A DNA stretch of 64,000 nt, from NCBI GenBank assembly GCA_964036275.1, contig OZ038435.1, positions 22,240,559 through 22,304,558 of the forward strand, in the 5' to 3' direction. The notes beneath the pieces were generated by a model. It was not told the DNA's origin and did not search any database. It saw only the letters and a program-made list of their open reading frames with translations. Every line of letters begins with the position of its first letter. The first letter of the stretch is position 1. Made by a program: the position numbers and the translations under genes. Shown in pieces: positions 11,010 through 25,023 of the stretch. Source of the DNA: Litoditis marina. Its lineage: Eukaryota > Nematoda > Chromadorea > Rhabditida > Rhabditidae.

Positions 11010-11113
11010 GAGGTTCCTCCCAATTTTAATGTAGTAGGTCAGTGTTGATAAACCTTCTCTTACGTTACTTTCATGAAGTTATATGTTACTCATTGAGAAT
11101 AAGTTGATGTCTC
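11010..11113 (+). repeat. Truncated 104-bp monomer
   Basis: GAGGTTCCTCCCAATTT is joined directly to TAATGTAGTAGG, removing 67 bp (about monomer positions 18-84). ATTT occurs at both ends of the lost segment, so a microhomology deletion is likely. I saw no second copy in the window, so it arose after the trimer duplication. Confidence 0.88.
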
Positions 11114-11284
11114 GAGGTTCCTCCCAATTTCCCACGAGACACGTGACTTAGTACACGCAGGGAGAACATAATTGTAAGTGTCTTAACATGACCGATTTAA
11201 TGTAGTAGGCCAGTGTTGATAAACCTTCTCTTACGTTACCTTCATGAAGTTATATGTTACTCATTGAGAATAAGTTGATGTCTC

Positions 11285-11446
11285 GAGGTTTCTCCCAGTT
11301 TCCCACGAGACACGTGACTTAGTGCACGCAGGGAGAACATAATCTTAACATGACCGATTTAATGTAGTAGGCCAGTGTTGATAAACCTTCTCTTACGTTA
11401 CTTTCATGAAGTAATATGTTACTCATTGAGAATAAATTGATGTTTC
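11285..11446 (+). repeat. 162-bp monomer with 9-bp deletion
   Basis: GAACATAATCTTAACATG replaces the normal form, removing 9 bp. The lost segment lies in a stretch with repeated AATTGT/AATTG, which suggests slippage. It is the third CAGTTT monomer of the trimer block. Confidence 0.85.
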
Positions 11447-13327
11447 GAGGTTCCTCCCGATTTCCCACGAGACACGTGACTTAGTACACGCAGGGAGAAC
11501 ATAATTGTAATTGTCTTAACATGACCGATTCAATGTAGTAGGCCAGTGTTGATAAACCATCTTATACGTTACCTTCATGAAGTAATATGTTACTCATTGA
11601 AAATAAATTGATGTCTCGAGGTTCCTCCCAATTTCCCACGAGACACGTGACTTAGTACACGCAGGGAGAACATAATTGTAATTGTCTAAACATGACCGAT
11701 TTAATGTAGTAGGTCAGTGTTGATAAACCTTCTCTTACGTTACTTTCATGAAGTTATATGTTACTCATTGAGAATAAGTTGATGTCTCGAGGTTCCTCCC
11801 AATTTCCCACGAGACACGTGACTTAGTACACGCAGGGAGAACATAATTGTAAGTGTCTTAACATGACCGATTTAATGTAGTAGGCCAGTGTTGATAAACC
11901 TTCTCTTACGTTACCTTCATGAAGTTATATGTTACTCATTGAGAATAAGTTGATGTCTCGAGGTTTCTCCCAATTTCCCACGAGACACGTGACTTAGTGC
12001 ACGCAGGGAGAACATAATTGTATATGTCTTAACATGACCGATTTAATGTAGTAGGCCAGTGTTGATAAACCTTCTCTTACGTTACTTTCATGAAGTTATA
12101 TGTTACTCATTGAGAATAAGTTGATGTCTCGAGGTTCCTCCCAATTTCCCACGAGACACGTGACTCAGTACACGCAGGGAGAACATAATTGTAACTGTCT
12201 AAACATGACCGATTTAATGTAGTAGGCCAGTGTTGATGAACCTTCTTTTACGTTACTTTCATGAAGTAATATGTTACTCATTGAGAATAAATTGATGTTT
12301 CGAGGTTCCTCCCAATTTCCCACGAGACACGTGACTTAGTACACGCAGGGAGAACATAATTGTTATTGTCTAAACATGACCGATTTAATGTAGTAGGCCA
12401 GTGTTGATAAACCTTCTCTTACGTTACTTTCATGAAGTAATATGTTACTCATTGAGAATAAATTGATGTTTCGAGGTTCCTCCCAATTTTCCACGAGACA
12501 CGTGACTTAGTACACGCAGGGAAAACACAATTGTAATTGTCTAAACATGACCGATTTAATGTAGTAGGTCAGTGTTGATAAACCTTCTCTTACGTTACTT
12601 TCATGAAGTTATATGTTACTCATTGAGAATAAGTTGATGTCTCGAGGTTCCTCCCAATTTCCCACGAGACACGTGACTCAGTACACGCAGGGAGAACATA
12701 ATTGTAATTGTCTAAACATGACCGATTTAATGTAGTAGGCCAGTGTTGATAAACCTTCTCTTACGTTACTTTCATGAAGTTATATGTTACTCATTGAGAA
12801 TAAGTTGATGTCTCGAGGTTCCTCCCAATTTCCCACGAGACACGTGACTTAGTACACGCAGGGAGAACATAATTGTAATTGTCTTAACATGACCGATTTA
12901 ATGTAGTAGGCCAGTGTTGATAAACCTTCTCTTACGTTACTTTCATGAAGTTATATGTTACTCATTGAGAATAAGTTGATGTCTCGAGGTTCCTCCCAAT
13001 TTCCCACGAGACACGTGACTTAGTACACGCAGGGAGAACATAATTGTAATTGTCTTAACATGACCGATTCAATGTAGTAGGCCAGTGTTGATAAACCATC
13101 TTATACGTTACCTTCATGAAGTAATATGTTACTCATTGAGAATAAGTTGATGTCTCGAGGTTCCTCCCAATTTCCCACGAGACACGTGACTTAGTACACG
13201 CAGGGAGAACATAATTGTAATTGTCTTAACATGACCGATTTAATGTAGTAGGCCAGTGTTGATAAACCTTCTCTTACGTTACTTTCATGAAGTAATATGT
13301 TACTCATTGAGAATAAATTGATGTTTC

Positions 13328-13498
13328 GAGGTTCCTCCCGATTTCCCACGAGACACGTGACTTAGTACACGCAGGGAAAACACAATTGTAATTGTCTAAA
13401 CATGACCGATTTAATGTAGTAGGGCAGTGTTGATAAACCTTCTCTTACGTTACTTTCATGAAGTAATATGTTACTCATTGAGAATAAATTGATGTTTC
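13328..13498 (+). repeat. Class I monomer (reference copy)
   Basis: Defined by CTCCCGATTTCCCACGAGAC, GGGAAAACACAATTG and GTAGTAGGGCAG. Most other copies precede a class H monomer. The copy at 14012 is 684 bp downstream of this one, so both belong to a four-monomer tandem duplication. Confidence 0.8.
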
Positions 13499-15719
13499 AA
13501 GGTTCCTCCCAAGTTCCCACGAGACACGTGACTTAGTACACGCAGGGAGAACATAATTGTAAGTGTCTTAACATGACCGATTTAATGTGGTAGGCCAGTG
13601 TTGATAAACCTTCTCTTACGTTACCTTCATGAAGTTATATGTTACTCATTGAGAATAAGTTGATGTCTCGAGGTTTCTCCCAATTTCCCACGAGACACGT
13701 GACTTAGTGCACGCAGGGAGAACATAATTGTAATTGTCTTAACATGACCGATTTAATGTAGTAGGCCAGTGTTGATAAACCTTCTCTTACGTTACTTTCA
13801 TCAAGTTATATGTTACTCATTGAGAATAAGTTGATGTCTCGAGGTTCCTCCCAATTTCCCACGAGACACGTGACTTAGTACACGCAGGGAGAACATAATT
13901 GTAATTGTCTTAACATGACCGATTTAATGTAGTAGGCCAGTGTTGACAAACCTTCTCTTACGTTACTTTCATGAAGTAATATGTTACTCATTGAGAATAA
14001 ATTGATGTTTCGAGGTTCCTCCCGATTTCCCACGAGACACGTGACTTAGTACACGCAGGGAAAACACAATTGTAATTGTCTAAACATGACCGATTTAATG
14101 TAGTAGGGCAGTGTTGATAAGCCTTCTCTTACGTTACTTTCATGAAGTAATATGTTACTCATTGAGAATAAATTGATGTTTCAAGGTTCCTCCCAAGTTC
14201 CCACGACACACGTGACTCAGTACACGCAGGGAGAACATAATTGTAACTGTCTAAACATGACCGATTTAATGTAGTAGGCCAGTGTTGATGAACCTTCTTT
14301 TACGTTACTTTCATGAAGTAATATGTTACTCATTGAGAATAAATTGATGTTTCGAGGTTCCTCCCAATTTCCCACGAGACACGTGACTTAGTACACGCAG
14401 GGAGAACATAATTGTTATTGTCTAAACATGACCGATTTAATGTAGTAGGCCAGTGTTGATAAACCTTCTCTTACGTTACTTTCATGAAGTAATATGTTAC
14501 TCATTGAGAATAAATTGATGTTTCGAGGTTCCTCCCAATTTTCCACGAGACACGTGACTTAGTACACGCAGGGAAAACACAATTGTAATTGTCTTAACAT
14601 GACCGATTCAATGTAGTAGGCCAGTGTTGATAAACCATCTTATACGTTACCTTCATGAAGTAATATGTTACTCATTGAAAATAAATTGATGTCTCGAGGT
14701 TCCTCCCAATTTCCCACGAGACACGTGACTTAGTACACGCAGGGAGAACATAATTGTAATTGTCTAAACATGACCGATTTAATGTAGTAGGCCAGTGTTG
14801 ATAAACCTTCTCTTACGTTACTTTCATGAAGTTATATGTTACTCATTGAGAATAAGTTGATGTCTCGAGGTTCCTCCCAATTTCCCACGAGACACGTGAC
14901 TTAGTACACGTAGGGAGAACATGATTGTAATTGTCTTAACATGACCGATTTAATGTAGTAGGCCAGTGTTGATAAACCTTCTCTTACGTTACTTTCATGA
15001 AGTTATATGTTACTCATTGAGAATAAGTTGATGTCTCGAGGTTCCTCCCAATTTTCCACGAGACACGTGACTTAGTACACGCAGGGAGAACATAATTGTA
15101 ATTGTCTTAACATGACCGATTTAATGTAGTAGGCCAGTGTTGATAAACCTTCTCTTACGTTACCTTCATGAAGTTATATGTTACTCATTGAGAATAAGTT
15201 GATGTCTCGAGGTTCCTCCCAATTTCCCACGAGACACGTGACTTAGTACACGCAGGGAGAACATAATTGTAATTGTCTTAACATGACCGATTCAATGTAG
15301 TAGGCCAGTGTTGATAAACCATCTTATACGCACCTTCATGAAGTAATATGTTACTCATTGAAAATAAATTGATGTCTCGAGGTTCCTCCCAATTTCCCAC
15401 GAGACACGTGACTTAGTACACGCAGGGAGAACATAATTGTAATTGTCTAAACATGACCGATTTAATGTAGTAGGTCAGTGTTGATAACCTTCTCTTACGT
15501 TACTTTCATGAAGTTATATGTTACTCATTGAGAATAAGTTGATGTCTCGAGGTTCCTCCCAATTTCCCACGAGACACGTGACTTAGTACACGCAGGGAGA
15601 ACATAATTGTTATTGTCTAAACATGACCGATTTAATGTAGTAGGCCAGTCTTGATAAACCTTCTCTTACGTTACTTTCATGAAGTAATATGTTACTCATT
15701 GAGAATAAATTGATGTTTC

Positions 15720-16394
15720 GAGGTTCCTCCCAATTTTCCACGAGACACGTGACTTAGTACACGCAGGGAGAACATAATTGTTATTGTCTAAACACGACCG
15801 ATTTAATGTAGTAGGCCAGTGTTGATAAACCAGCTCTTACGTTATTTTCATTGAGTAATATGTTACTCATTGAGAATAAATTGATGTCTCGAGGTTTTTC
15901 CCGATTTCCCACAAGACACGTGACTTAGTACACGCAGGGAGAACATAATTGTAATTGTCTAAACATGACCAATTTAATGTAGTAGGCCAGTGTTGATAAA
16001 CCTTCTCTTACGTTACTTTCATGAAGTTATATGTTACTCATTGAGAATGACCGATTTAATGTAGTAGGCCAGTGTTGATAAACCTTTTTCTTACGTTACT
16101 TTCATGAAGTAATATGTTACTCATTGAGAATAAATTGATGTTTCGAGGTTCCTCCCAATTTTCCACGAGACACGTGACTTAGTACACGCAGGGAGAACAT
16201 AATTGTTATTGTCTAAACACGACCGATTTAATGTAGTAGGCCAGTGTTGATAAACCAGCTCTTACGTTATTTTCATTGAGTAATATGTTACTCATTGAGA
16301 ATAAATTGATGTCTCGAGGTTTTTCTCGATTTCCCACAAGACACGTGACTTAGTACACGCAGGGAGAACATAATTGTAATTGTCTAAACATGAC
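15720..16394 (+). repeat. A3-B/C, partial unit, A3 run
   Basis: Class A returns at 15720 after 7.4 kb without it. The run is A3, a B/C hybrid monomer, the five-T partial unit at 16048, then A3 and a class B monomer starting at 16316 with GAGGTTTTTCTCG (one T for C). This leads into the 3756-bp duplication. Confidence 0.75.
16048..16130 (+). repeat. 82-bp partial unit, five-T lineage
   Basis: Same junction, but the unit reads AACCTTTTTCTTACG instead of AACCTTCTCTTACG, one base longer (83 bp). This form is found only at 16048, 18524, 19804, 22280, 24414 and 25865, that is, only in the 16-26 kb block. It is a private mark of the duplications there. Confidence 0.85.
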
Positions 16395-19300
16395 CGATTT
16401 AATGTAGTAAGCCAGTGTTGATAAACCTTCTCTTACGTTACTTTCATGAAGTTATATGTTACTCATTGAGCATAAGTTGATGTCTCGAGGTTCCTCCCAA
16501 TTTCCCACGAGACACGTGACTTAGTACACGCAGGGAGAACATAATTGTAATTGTCTTAACATGACCGATTCAATATAGTAGGCCAGTGTTGATAAACCAT
16601 CTTATACGTTACCTTCATGAAGTAATATGTTACTCATTGAAAATAAATTGATGTCTCGAGGTTCCTCCCAATTTCCCACGAGACACGTGACTTAGTACAC
16701 GCAGGGAGAACATAATTGTAATTGTCTAAACATGACCGATTTAATGTAGTAGGCCAGTGTTGATAAACCTTCTCTTACGTTACTTTCATGAAGTTATATG
16801 TTACTCATTGAGAATAAGTTGATGTCTCGAGGTTCCTCCCAATTTCCCACGAGACACGTGACTTAGTACACGTAGGGAGAACATGATTGTAATTGTCTTA
16901 ACATGACCGATTTAATGTAGTAGGCCAGTGTTGATAAACCTTCTCTTACGTTACTTTCATGAAGTTATATGTTACTCATTGAGAATAAGTTGATGTCTCG
17001 AGGTTCCTCCCAATTTCCCACGAGACACGTGACTTAGTACACGCAGGGAGAACATAATTGTAATTGTCTTAACATGACCGATTTAATGTAGTAGGCCAGT
17101 GTTGATAAACCATCTTATACGTTACCTTCATGAAGTAATATGTTACTCATTGAAAATAAATTGATGTCTCGAGGTTCCTCCCAATTTCCCACGAGACACG
17201 TGACTTAGTACACGCAGGGAGAACATAATTGTAATTGTCTAAACATGACCGATTTAATGTAGTAGGCCAGTGTTGATAAACCTTCTCTTACGTTACTTTC
17301 ATGAAGTTATATGTTACTCATTGAGAATAAGTTGATGTCTCGAGGTTCCTCCCAATTTCCCACGAGACACGTGACTTAGTACACGCAGGGAGAACATAAT
17401 TGTAATTGTCTTAACATGACCGATTTAATGTAGTAGGCCAGTGTTGATAAACCTTCTCTTACGTTACCTTCATGAAGTTATATGTTACTCATTGAGAATA
17501 AGTTGACGTCTCGAGGTTCCTCCCAATTTCCCACGAGACACGTGACTTAGTACACGCAGGGAGAACATAATTGTAATTGTCTTAACATGACCGATTCAAT
17601 GTAGTAGGCCAGTGTTGATAAACCATCTTATACGTTACCTTCATGAAGTAATATGTTACTCATTGAAAATAAATTGATGTCTCGAGGTTCCTCCCAATTT
17701 CCCACGAGACACGTGACTTAGTACACGCAGGGAGAACATAATTGTAATTGTCTAAACATGACCGATTTAATGTAGTAGGTCAGTGTTGATAACCTTCTCT
17801 TACGTTACTTTCATGAAGTTATATGTTACTCATTGAGAATAAGTTGATGTCTCGAGGTTCCTCCCAATTTCCCACGAGACACGTGACTTAGTACACGCAG
17901 GGAGAACATAATTGTTATTGTCTGAACATGACCGATTTAATGTAGTAGGCCAGTGTTGATAAACCTTCTCTTACGTTACTTTCATGAAGTAATATGTTAC
18001 TCATTGAGAATAAATTGATGTTTCGAGGTTCCTCCCAATTTTCCACGAGACACGTGACTTAGTACACGCAGGGAGAACATAATTGTTATTGTCTAAACAC
18101 GACCGATTAAATGTAGTAGGCCAGTGTTGATAAACCAGCTCTTACGTTATTTTCATTGAGTAATATGTTACTCATTGAGAATAAATTGATGTCTCGAGGT
18201 TTTTCCCGATTTCCCACAAGACACGTGACTTAGTACACGCAGGGAGAACATAATTGTAATTGTCTAAACATGACCGATTTAATGTAGTAGGCCAGTGTTG
18301 ATAAACCTTCTCTTACGTTACTTTCATGAAGTTATATGTTACTCATTGAGAATAAGTTGATGTTTCGAGGTTCCTCCCAATTTCCCACGAGAAACGTGAC
18401 TTAGTACACGCAGGGAGAACATAATTGTAATTGTCTAAACATGACCAATTTAATGTAGTAGGCCAGTGTTGATAAACCTTCTCTTACGTTACTTTCATGA
18501 AGTTATATGTTACTCATTGAGAATGACCGATTTAATGTAGTAGGCCAGTGTTGATAAACCTTTTTCTTACGTTACTTTCATGAAGTAATATGTTACTCAT
18601 TGAGAATAAATTGATGTTTCGAGGTTCCTCCCAATTTCCCACGAGATACGTGACTTAGTACACGCAGGGAGAACATAATTGTTATTGTCTAAACATGACC
18701 GATTTAATGTAGTAGGCCAGTGTTGATAAATCTTCTCTTACGTTACTTTCATGAAGTAATATGTTACTCATTGAGAATAAATTGATGTTTCGAGGTTCCT
18801 TCCAATTTTCCACGAGACACGTGCCTTAGTACACGCAGGGAGAACATAATTGTTATTGTCTAAACACGACCGATTTAATGTAGTAGGCCAGTGTTGATAA
18901 ACCAGCTCTTACGTTATTTTCATTGAGTAATATGTTACTCATTGAGAATAAATTGATGTCTCGAGGTTTTTCCCGATTTCCCACAAGACACGTGACTTAG
19001 TACACGCAGGGAGAACATAATTGTAATTGTCTAAACATGACCGATTTAATGTAATAAGCCAGTGTTGATAAACCTTCTCTTACGTTACTTTCATGAAGTT
19101 ATATGTTACTCATTGAGAATAAGTTGATGTTTCGAGGTTCCTCCCAATTTCCCACGAGAAACGTGACTTAGTACACGCAGGGAGAACATAATTGTAATTG
19201 TCTAAACATGACCAATTTAATGTAGTAGGCCAGTGTTGATAAACCTTCTCTTACGTTACTTTCATCAAGTAATATGTTACTCATTGAGAATAAATTGATG

Positions 19301-22300
19301 TTTCGAGGTTCCCCCCAATTTTCCACGAGATACGTGACTTAGTACACGCAGGGAGAACATAATTGTTATTGTCTAAACACGACCGATTTAATGTAGTAGG
19401 CCAGTGTTGATAAACCAGCTCTTACGTTATTTTCATTGAGTAATATGTTACTCATTGAGAATAAGTTGATGTCTCGAGGTTCCTCCCAATTTCCCACGAG
19501 ACACGTGACTTAGTACACGCAGGGAGAACATAATTGTAATTGTCTTAACATGACCGATTTAATGTAGTAGGCCAGTGTTGATAAACCTTCTCTTACGTTA
19601 CTTTCATGAAGTTATATGTTACTCATTGAGAATAAGTTGATGTCTCGAGGTTCCTCCCAATTTCCCACGAGACACGTGACTTAGTACACGCAGGGAGAAC
19701 ATAATTGTAATTGTCTTAACATGACCGATTTAATGTAGTAGGCCAGTGTTGATAAACCTTCTCTTACGTTACTTTCATGAAGTTATATGTTACTCATTGA
19801 GAATGACCGATTTAATGTAGTAGGCCAGTGTTGATAAACCTTTTTCTTACGTTACTTTCATGAAGTAATATGTTACTCATTGAGAATAAATTGATGTTTC
19901 GAGGTTCCTCCCAATTTTCCACGAGAAACGTGACTTAGTACACGCAGGGAGAACATAATTGTAATTGTCTAAACATGACCGATTTAATGTAGTAAGCCAG
20001 TGTTGATAAACCTTCTCTTACGTTACTTTCATGAAGTTATATGTTACTCATTGAGAATAAGTTGATGTTTCGAGGTTCCTCCCAATTTCCCACGAGAAAC
20101 GTGACTTAGTACACGCAGGGAGAACATAATTGTAATTGTCTAAACATGACCGATTTAATGTAGTAAGCCAGTGTTGATAAACCTTCTCTTACGTTACTTT
20201 CATGAAGTTATATGTTACTCATTGAGCATAAGTTGATGTCTCGAGGTTCCTCCCAATTTCCCACGAGACACGTGACTTAGTACACGCAGGGAGAACATAA
20301 TTGTAATTGTCTTAACATGACCGATTCAATATAGTAGGCCAGTGTTGATAAACCATCTTATACGTTACCTTCATGAAGTAATATGTTACTCATTGAAAAT
20401 AAATTGATGTCTCGAGGTTCCTCCCAATTTCCCACGAGACACGTGACTTAGTACACGCAGGGAGAACATAATTGTAATTGTCTAAACATGACCGATTTAA
20501 TGTAGTAGGCCAGTGTTGATAAACCTTCTCTTACGTTACTTTCATGAAGTTATATGTTACTCATTGAGAATAAGTTGATGTCTCGAGGTTCCTCCCAATT
20601 TCCCACGAGACACGTGACTTAGTACACGTAGGGAGAACATGATTGTAATTGTCTTAACATGACCGATTTAATGTAGTAGGCCAGTGTTGATAAACCTTCT
20701 CTTACGTTACTTTCATGAAGTTATATGTTACTCATTGAGAATAAGTTGATGTCTCGAGGTTCCTCCCAATTTCCCACGAGACACGTGACTTAGTACACGC
20801 AGGGAGAACATAATTGTAATTGTCTTAACATGACCGATTTAATGTAGTAGGCCAGTGTTGATAAACCATCTTATACGTTACCTTCATGAAGTAATATGTT
20901 ACTCATTGAAAATAAATTGATGTCTCGAGGTTCCTCCCAATTTCCCACGAGACACGTGACTTAGTACACGCAGGGAGAACATAATTGTAATTGTCTAAAC
21001 ATGACCGATTTAATGTAGTAGGCCAGTGTTGATAAACCTTCTCTTACGTTACTTTCATGAAGTTATATGTTACTCATTGAGAATAAGTTGATGTCTCGAG
21101 GTTCCTCCCAATTTCCCACGAGACACGTGACTTAGTACACGCAGGGAGAACATAATTGTAATTGTCTTAACATGACCGATTTAATGTAGTAGGCCAGTGT
21201 TGATAAACCTTCTCTTACGTTACCTTCATGAAGTTATATGTTACTCATTGAGAATAAGTTGACGTCTCGAGGTTCCTCCCAATTTCCCACGAGACACGTG
21301 ACTTAGTACACGCAGGGAGAACATAATTGTAATTGTCTTAACATGACCGATTCAATGTAGTAGGCCAGTGTTGATAAACCATCTTATACGTTACCTTCAT
21401 GAAGTAATATGTTACTCATTGAAAATAAATTGATGTCTCGAGGTTCCTCCCAATTTCCCACGAGACACGTGACTTAGTACACGCAGGGAGAACATAATTG
21501 TAATTGTCTAAACATGACCGATTTAATGTAGTAGGTCAGTGTTGATAACCTTCTCTTACGTTACTTTCATGAAGTTATATGTTACTCATTGAGAATAAGT
21601 TGATGTCTCGAGGTTCCTCCCAATTTCCCACGAGACACGTGACTTAGTACACGCAGGGAGAACATAATTGTTATTGTCTAAACATGACCGATTTAATGTA
21701 GTAGGCCAGTGTTGATAAACCTTCTCTTACGTTACTTTCATGAAGTAATATGTTACTCATTGAGAATAAATTGATGTTTCGAGGTTCCTCCCAATTTTCC
21801 ACGAGACACGTGACTTAGTACACGCAGGGAGAACATAATTGTTATTGTCTAAACACGACCGATTAAATGTAGTAGGCCAGTGTTGATAAACCAGCTCTTA
21901 CGTTATTTTCATTGAGTAATATGTTACTCATTGAGAATAAATTGATGTCTCGAGGTTTTTCCCGATTTCCCACAAGCCACGTGACTTAGTACACGCAGGG
22001 AGAACATAATTGTAATTGTCTAAACATGACCGATTTAATGTAGTAGGCCAGTGTTGATAAACCTTCTCTTACGTTACTTTCATGAAGTTATATGTTACTC
22101 ATTGAGAATAAGTTGATGTTTCGAGGTTCCTCCCAATTTCCCACGAGAAACGTGACTTAGTACACGCAGGGAGAACATAATTGTAATTGTCTAAACATGA
22201 CCAATTTAATGTAGTAGGCCAGTGTTGATAAACCTTCTCTTACGTTACTTTCATGAAGTTATATGTTACTCATTGAGAATGACCGATTTAATGTAGTAGG

Positions 22301-22889
22301 CCAGTGTTGATAAACCTTTTTCTTACGTTACTTTCATGAAGTAATATGTTACTCATTGAGAATAAATTGATGTTTCGAGGTTCCTCCCAATTTCCCACGA
22401 GATACGTGACTTAGTACACGCAGGGAGAACATAATTGTTATTGTCTAAACATGACCGATTTAATGTAGTAGGCCAGTGTTGATAAACCTTCTCTTACGTT
22501 ACTTTCATGAAGTAATATGTTACTCATTGAGAATAAATTGATGTTTCGAGGTTCCTTCCAATTTTCCACGAGACACGTGCCTTAGTACACGCAGGGAGAA
22601 CATAATTGTTATTGTCTAAACACGACCGATTTAATGTAGTAGGCCAGTGTTGATAAACCAGCTCTTACGTTATTTTCATTGAGTAATATGTTACTCATTG
22701 AGAATAAATTGATGTCTCGAGGTTTTTCCCGATTTCCCACAAGACACGTGACTTAGTGCACGCAGGGAGAACATAATTGTAATTGTCTAAACATGACCGA
22801 TTTAATGTAGTAAGCCAGTGTTGATAAACCTTCTCTTACGTTACTTTCATGAAGTTATATGTTACTCATTGAGAATAAGTTGATGTCTC
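16395..22889 (+). repeat. 3756-bp offset duplication
   Basis: 16,395-19,133 matches 20,151-22,889. Private marks lie exactly 3756 bp apart: GAGCATAAG (C at 16471 and 20227), CAATATAGTAGG (16571 and 20327), ACGTAGGGAGAACATGATTG (CGTA at 16871 and 20627), GTTGACGTC (GACGTC at 17505 and 21261) and GACCGATTAAATG (GATTAA at 18105 and 21861). The segment 19,134-20,150 differs and holds class A/C/F monomers and another five-T partial unit. The left boundary lies within one monomer. Confidence 0.92.
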
Positions 22890-25023
22890 GAGGTTCCTCC
22901 CAATTTCCCACGAGACACGTGACTTAGTACACGCAGGGAGAACATAATTGTAATTGTCTTAACATGACCGATTTAATGTAGTAGGCCAGTGTTGATAAAC
23001 CATCTTATACGTTACCTTCATGAAGTAATATGTTACTCATTGAAAATAAATTGATGTCTCGAGGTTCCTCCCAATTTCCCACGAGACACGTGACTTAGTA
23101 CACGCAGGGAGAACATAATTGTAATTGTCTAAACATGACCGATTTAATGTAGTAGGCCAGTGTTGATAAACCTTCTCTTACGTTACTTTCATGAAGTTAT
23201 ATGTTACTCATTGAGAATAAGTTGATGTCTCGAGGTTCCTCCCAATTTCCCACGAGACACGTGACTTAGTACACGCAGGGAGAACATAATTGTAATTGTC
23301 TTAACATGACCGATTTAATGTAGTAGGCCAGTGTTGATAAACCTTCTCTTACGTTACCTTCATGAAGTTATATGTTACTCATTGAGAATAAGTTGACGTC
23401 TCGAGGTTCCTCCCAATTTCCCACGAGACACGTGACTTAGTACACGCAGGGAGAACATAATTGTAATTGTCTTAACATGACCGATTCAATGTAGTAGGCC
23501 AGTGTTGATAAACCATCTTATACGTTACCTTCATGAAGTAATATGTTACTCATTGAAAATAAATTGATGTCTCGAGGTTCCTCCCAATTTCCCACGAGAC
23601 ACGTGACTTAGTACACGCAGGGAGAACATAATTGTAATTGTCTAAACATGACCGATTTAATGTAGTAGGTCAGTGTTGATAACCTTCTCTTACGTTACTT
23701 TCATGAAGTTATATGTTACTCATTGAGAATAAGTTGATGTCTCGAGGTTCCTCCCAATTTCCCACGAGACACGTGACTTAGTACACGCAGGGAGAACATA
23801 ATTGTTATTGTCTAAACATGACCGATTTAATGTAGTAGGCCAGTGTTGATAAACCTTCTCTTACGTTACTTTCATGAAGTAATATGTTACTCATTGAGAA
23901 TAAATTGATGTTTCGAGGTTCCTCCCAATTTTCCACGAGACACGTGACTTAGTACACGCAGGGAGAACATAATTGTTATTGTCTAAACACGACCGATTAA
24001 ATGTAGTAGGCCAGTGTTGATAAACCAGCTCTTACGTTATTTTCATTGAGTAATATGTTACTCATTGAGAATAAATTGATGTCTCGAGGTTTTTCCCGAT
24101 TTCCCACAAGACACGTGACTTAGTACACGCAGGGAGAACATAATTGTAATTGTCTAAACATGACCGATTTAATGTAGTAGGCCAGTGTTGATAAACCTTC
24201 TCTTACGTTACTTTCATGAAGTTATATGTTACTCATTGAGAATAAGTTGATGTTTCGAGGTTCCTCCCAATTTCCCACGAGAAACGTGACTTAGTACACG
24301 CAGGGAGAACATAATTGTAATTGTCTAAACATGACCCATTTAATGTAGTAGGCCAGTGTTGATAAACCTTCTCTTACGTTACTTTCATGAAGTTATATGT
24401 TACTCATTGAGAATGACCGATTTAATGTAGTAGGCCAGTGTTGATAAACCTTTTTCTTACGTTACTTTCATGAAGTAATATGTTACTCATTGAGAATAAA
24501 TTGATGTTTCGAGGTTCCTCCCAATTTCCCACGAGATACGTGACTTAGTACACGCAGGGAGAACATAATTGTTATTGTCTAAACATGACCGATTTAATGT
24601 AGTAGGCCAGTGTTGATAAACCTTCTCTTACGTTACTTTCATGAAGTAATATGTTACTCATTGAGAATAAATTGATGTTTCGAGGTTCCTTCCAATTTTC
24701 CACGAGACACGTGCCTTAGTACACGCAGGGAGAACATAATTGTTATTGTCTAAACACGACCGATTTAATGTAGTAGGCCAGTGTTGATAAACCAGCTCTT
24801 ACGTTATTTTCATTGAGTAATATGTTACTCATTGAGAATAAATTGATGTCTCGAGGTTTTTCCCGATTTCCCACAAGACACGTGACTTAGTACACGCAGG
24901 GAGAACATAATTGTAATTGTCTAAACATGACCGATTTAATGTAGTAAGCCAGTGTTGATAAACCTTCTCTTACGTTACTTTCATGAAGTTATATGTTACT
25001 CATTGAGAATAAGTTGATGTTTC
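20756..25023 (+). repeat. 2134-bp tandem duplication
   Basis: Copies are 20756-22889 and 22890-25023. GACGTC at 21261 and 23395 and GATTAA at 21861 and 23995 fix the period. It equals 12 x 171 + 82, with one added base in the five-T unit and one lost base in GTTGATAACC. Private bases such as CAAGCCACGTG near 21,977 and GACCCATTTAATG near 24,336 separate the copies. Confidence 0.92.

Larger units (their letters stand above)
9984..11446 (+). repeat. 513-bp trimer repeated three times
   Basis: The order is F-like with GTAGGTCAG, then E, then F with CTCCCAGTTTCCC and TTAGTGCACG. Copies start at 9984, 10497 and 11010. The CAGTTT monomers start at 10326, 10839 and 11285, giving spacings of 513 and 446. 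The second spacing is short by exactly the 67-bp deletion at 11010. A related trimer without CAGTTT follows at about 11,618. Confidence 0.85.
9642..15719 (+). repeat. Class E/F/G/H/I domain without class A
   Basis: About 35 monomers with no CCAGCTCTTACG motif. The domain holds the 513-bp trimer at 9984-11446. A 684-bp repeat is marked by class I at 13328 and 14012 and by TCCCAAGTTCCC at 13507 and 14191. A 2052-bp offset links two H-D-I-like runs, with GATGAACCTTC at 12235 and 14287. Its two truncated monomers, at 11010 and 11285, are described separately. Confidence 0.85.
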
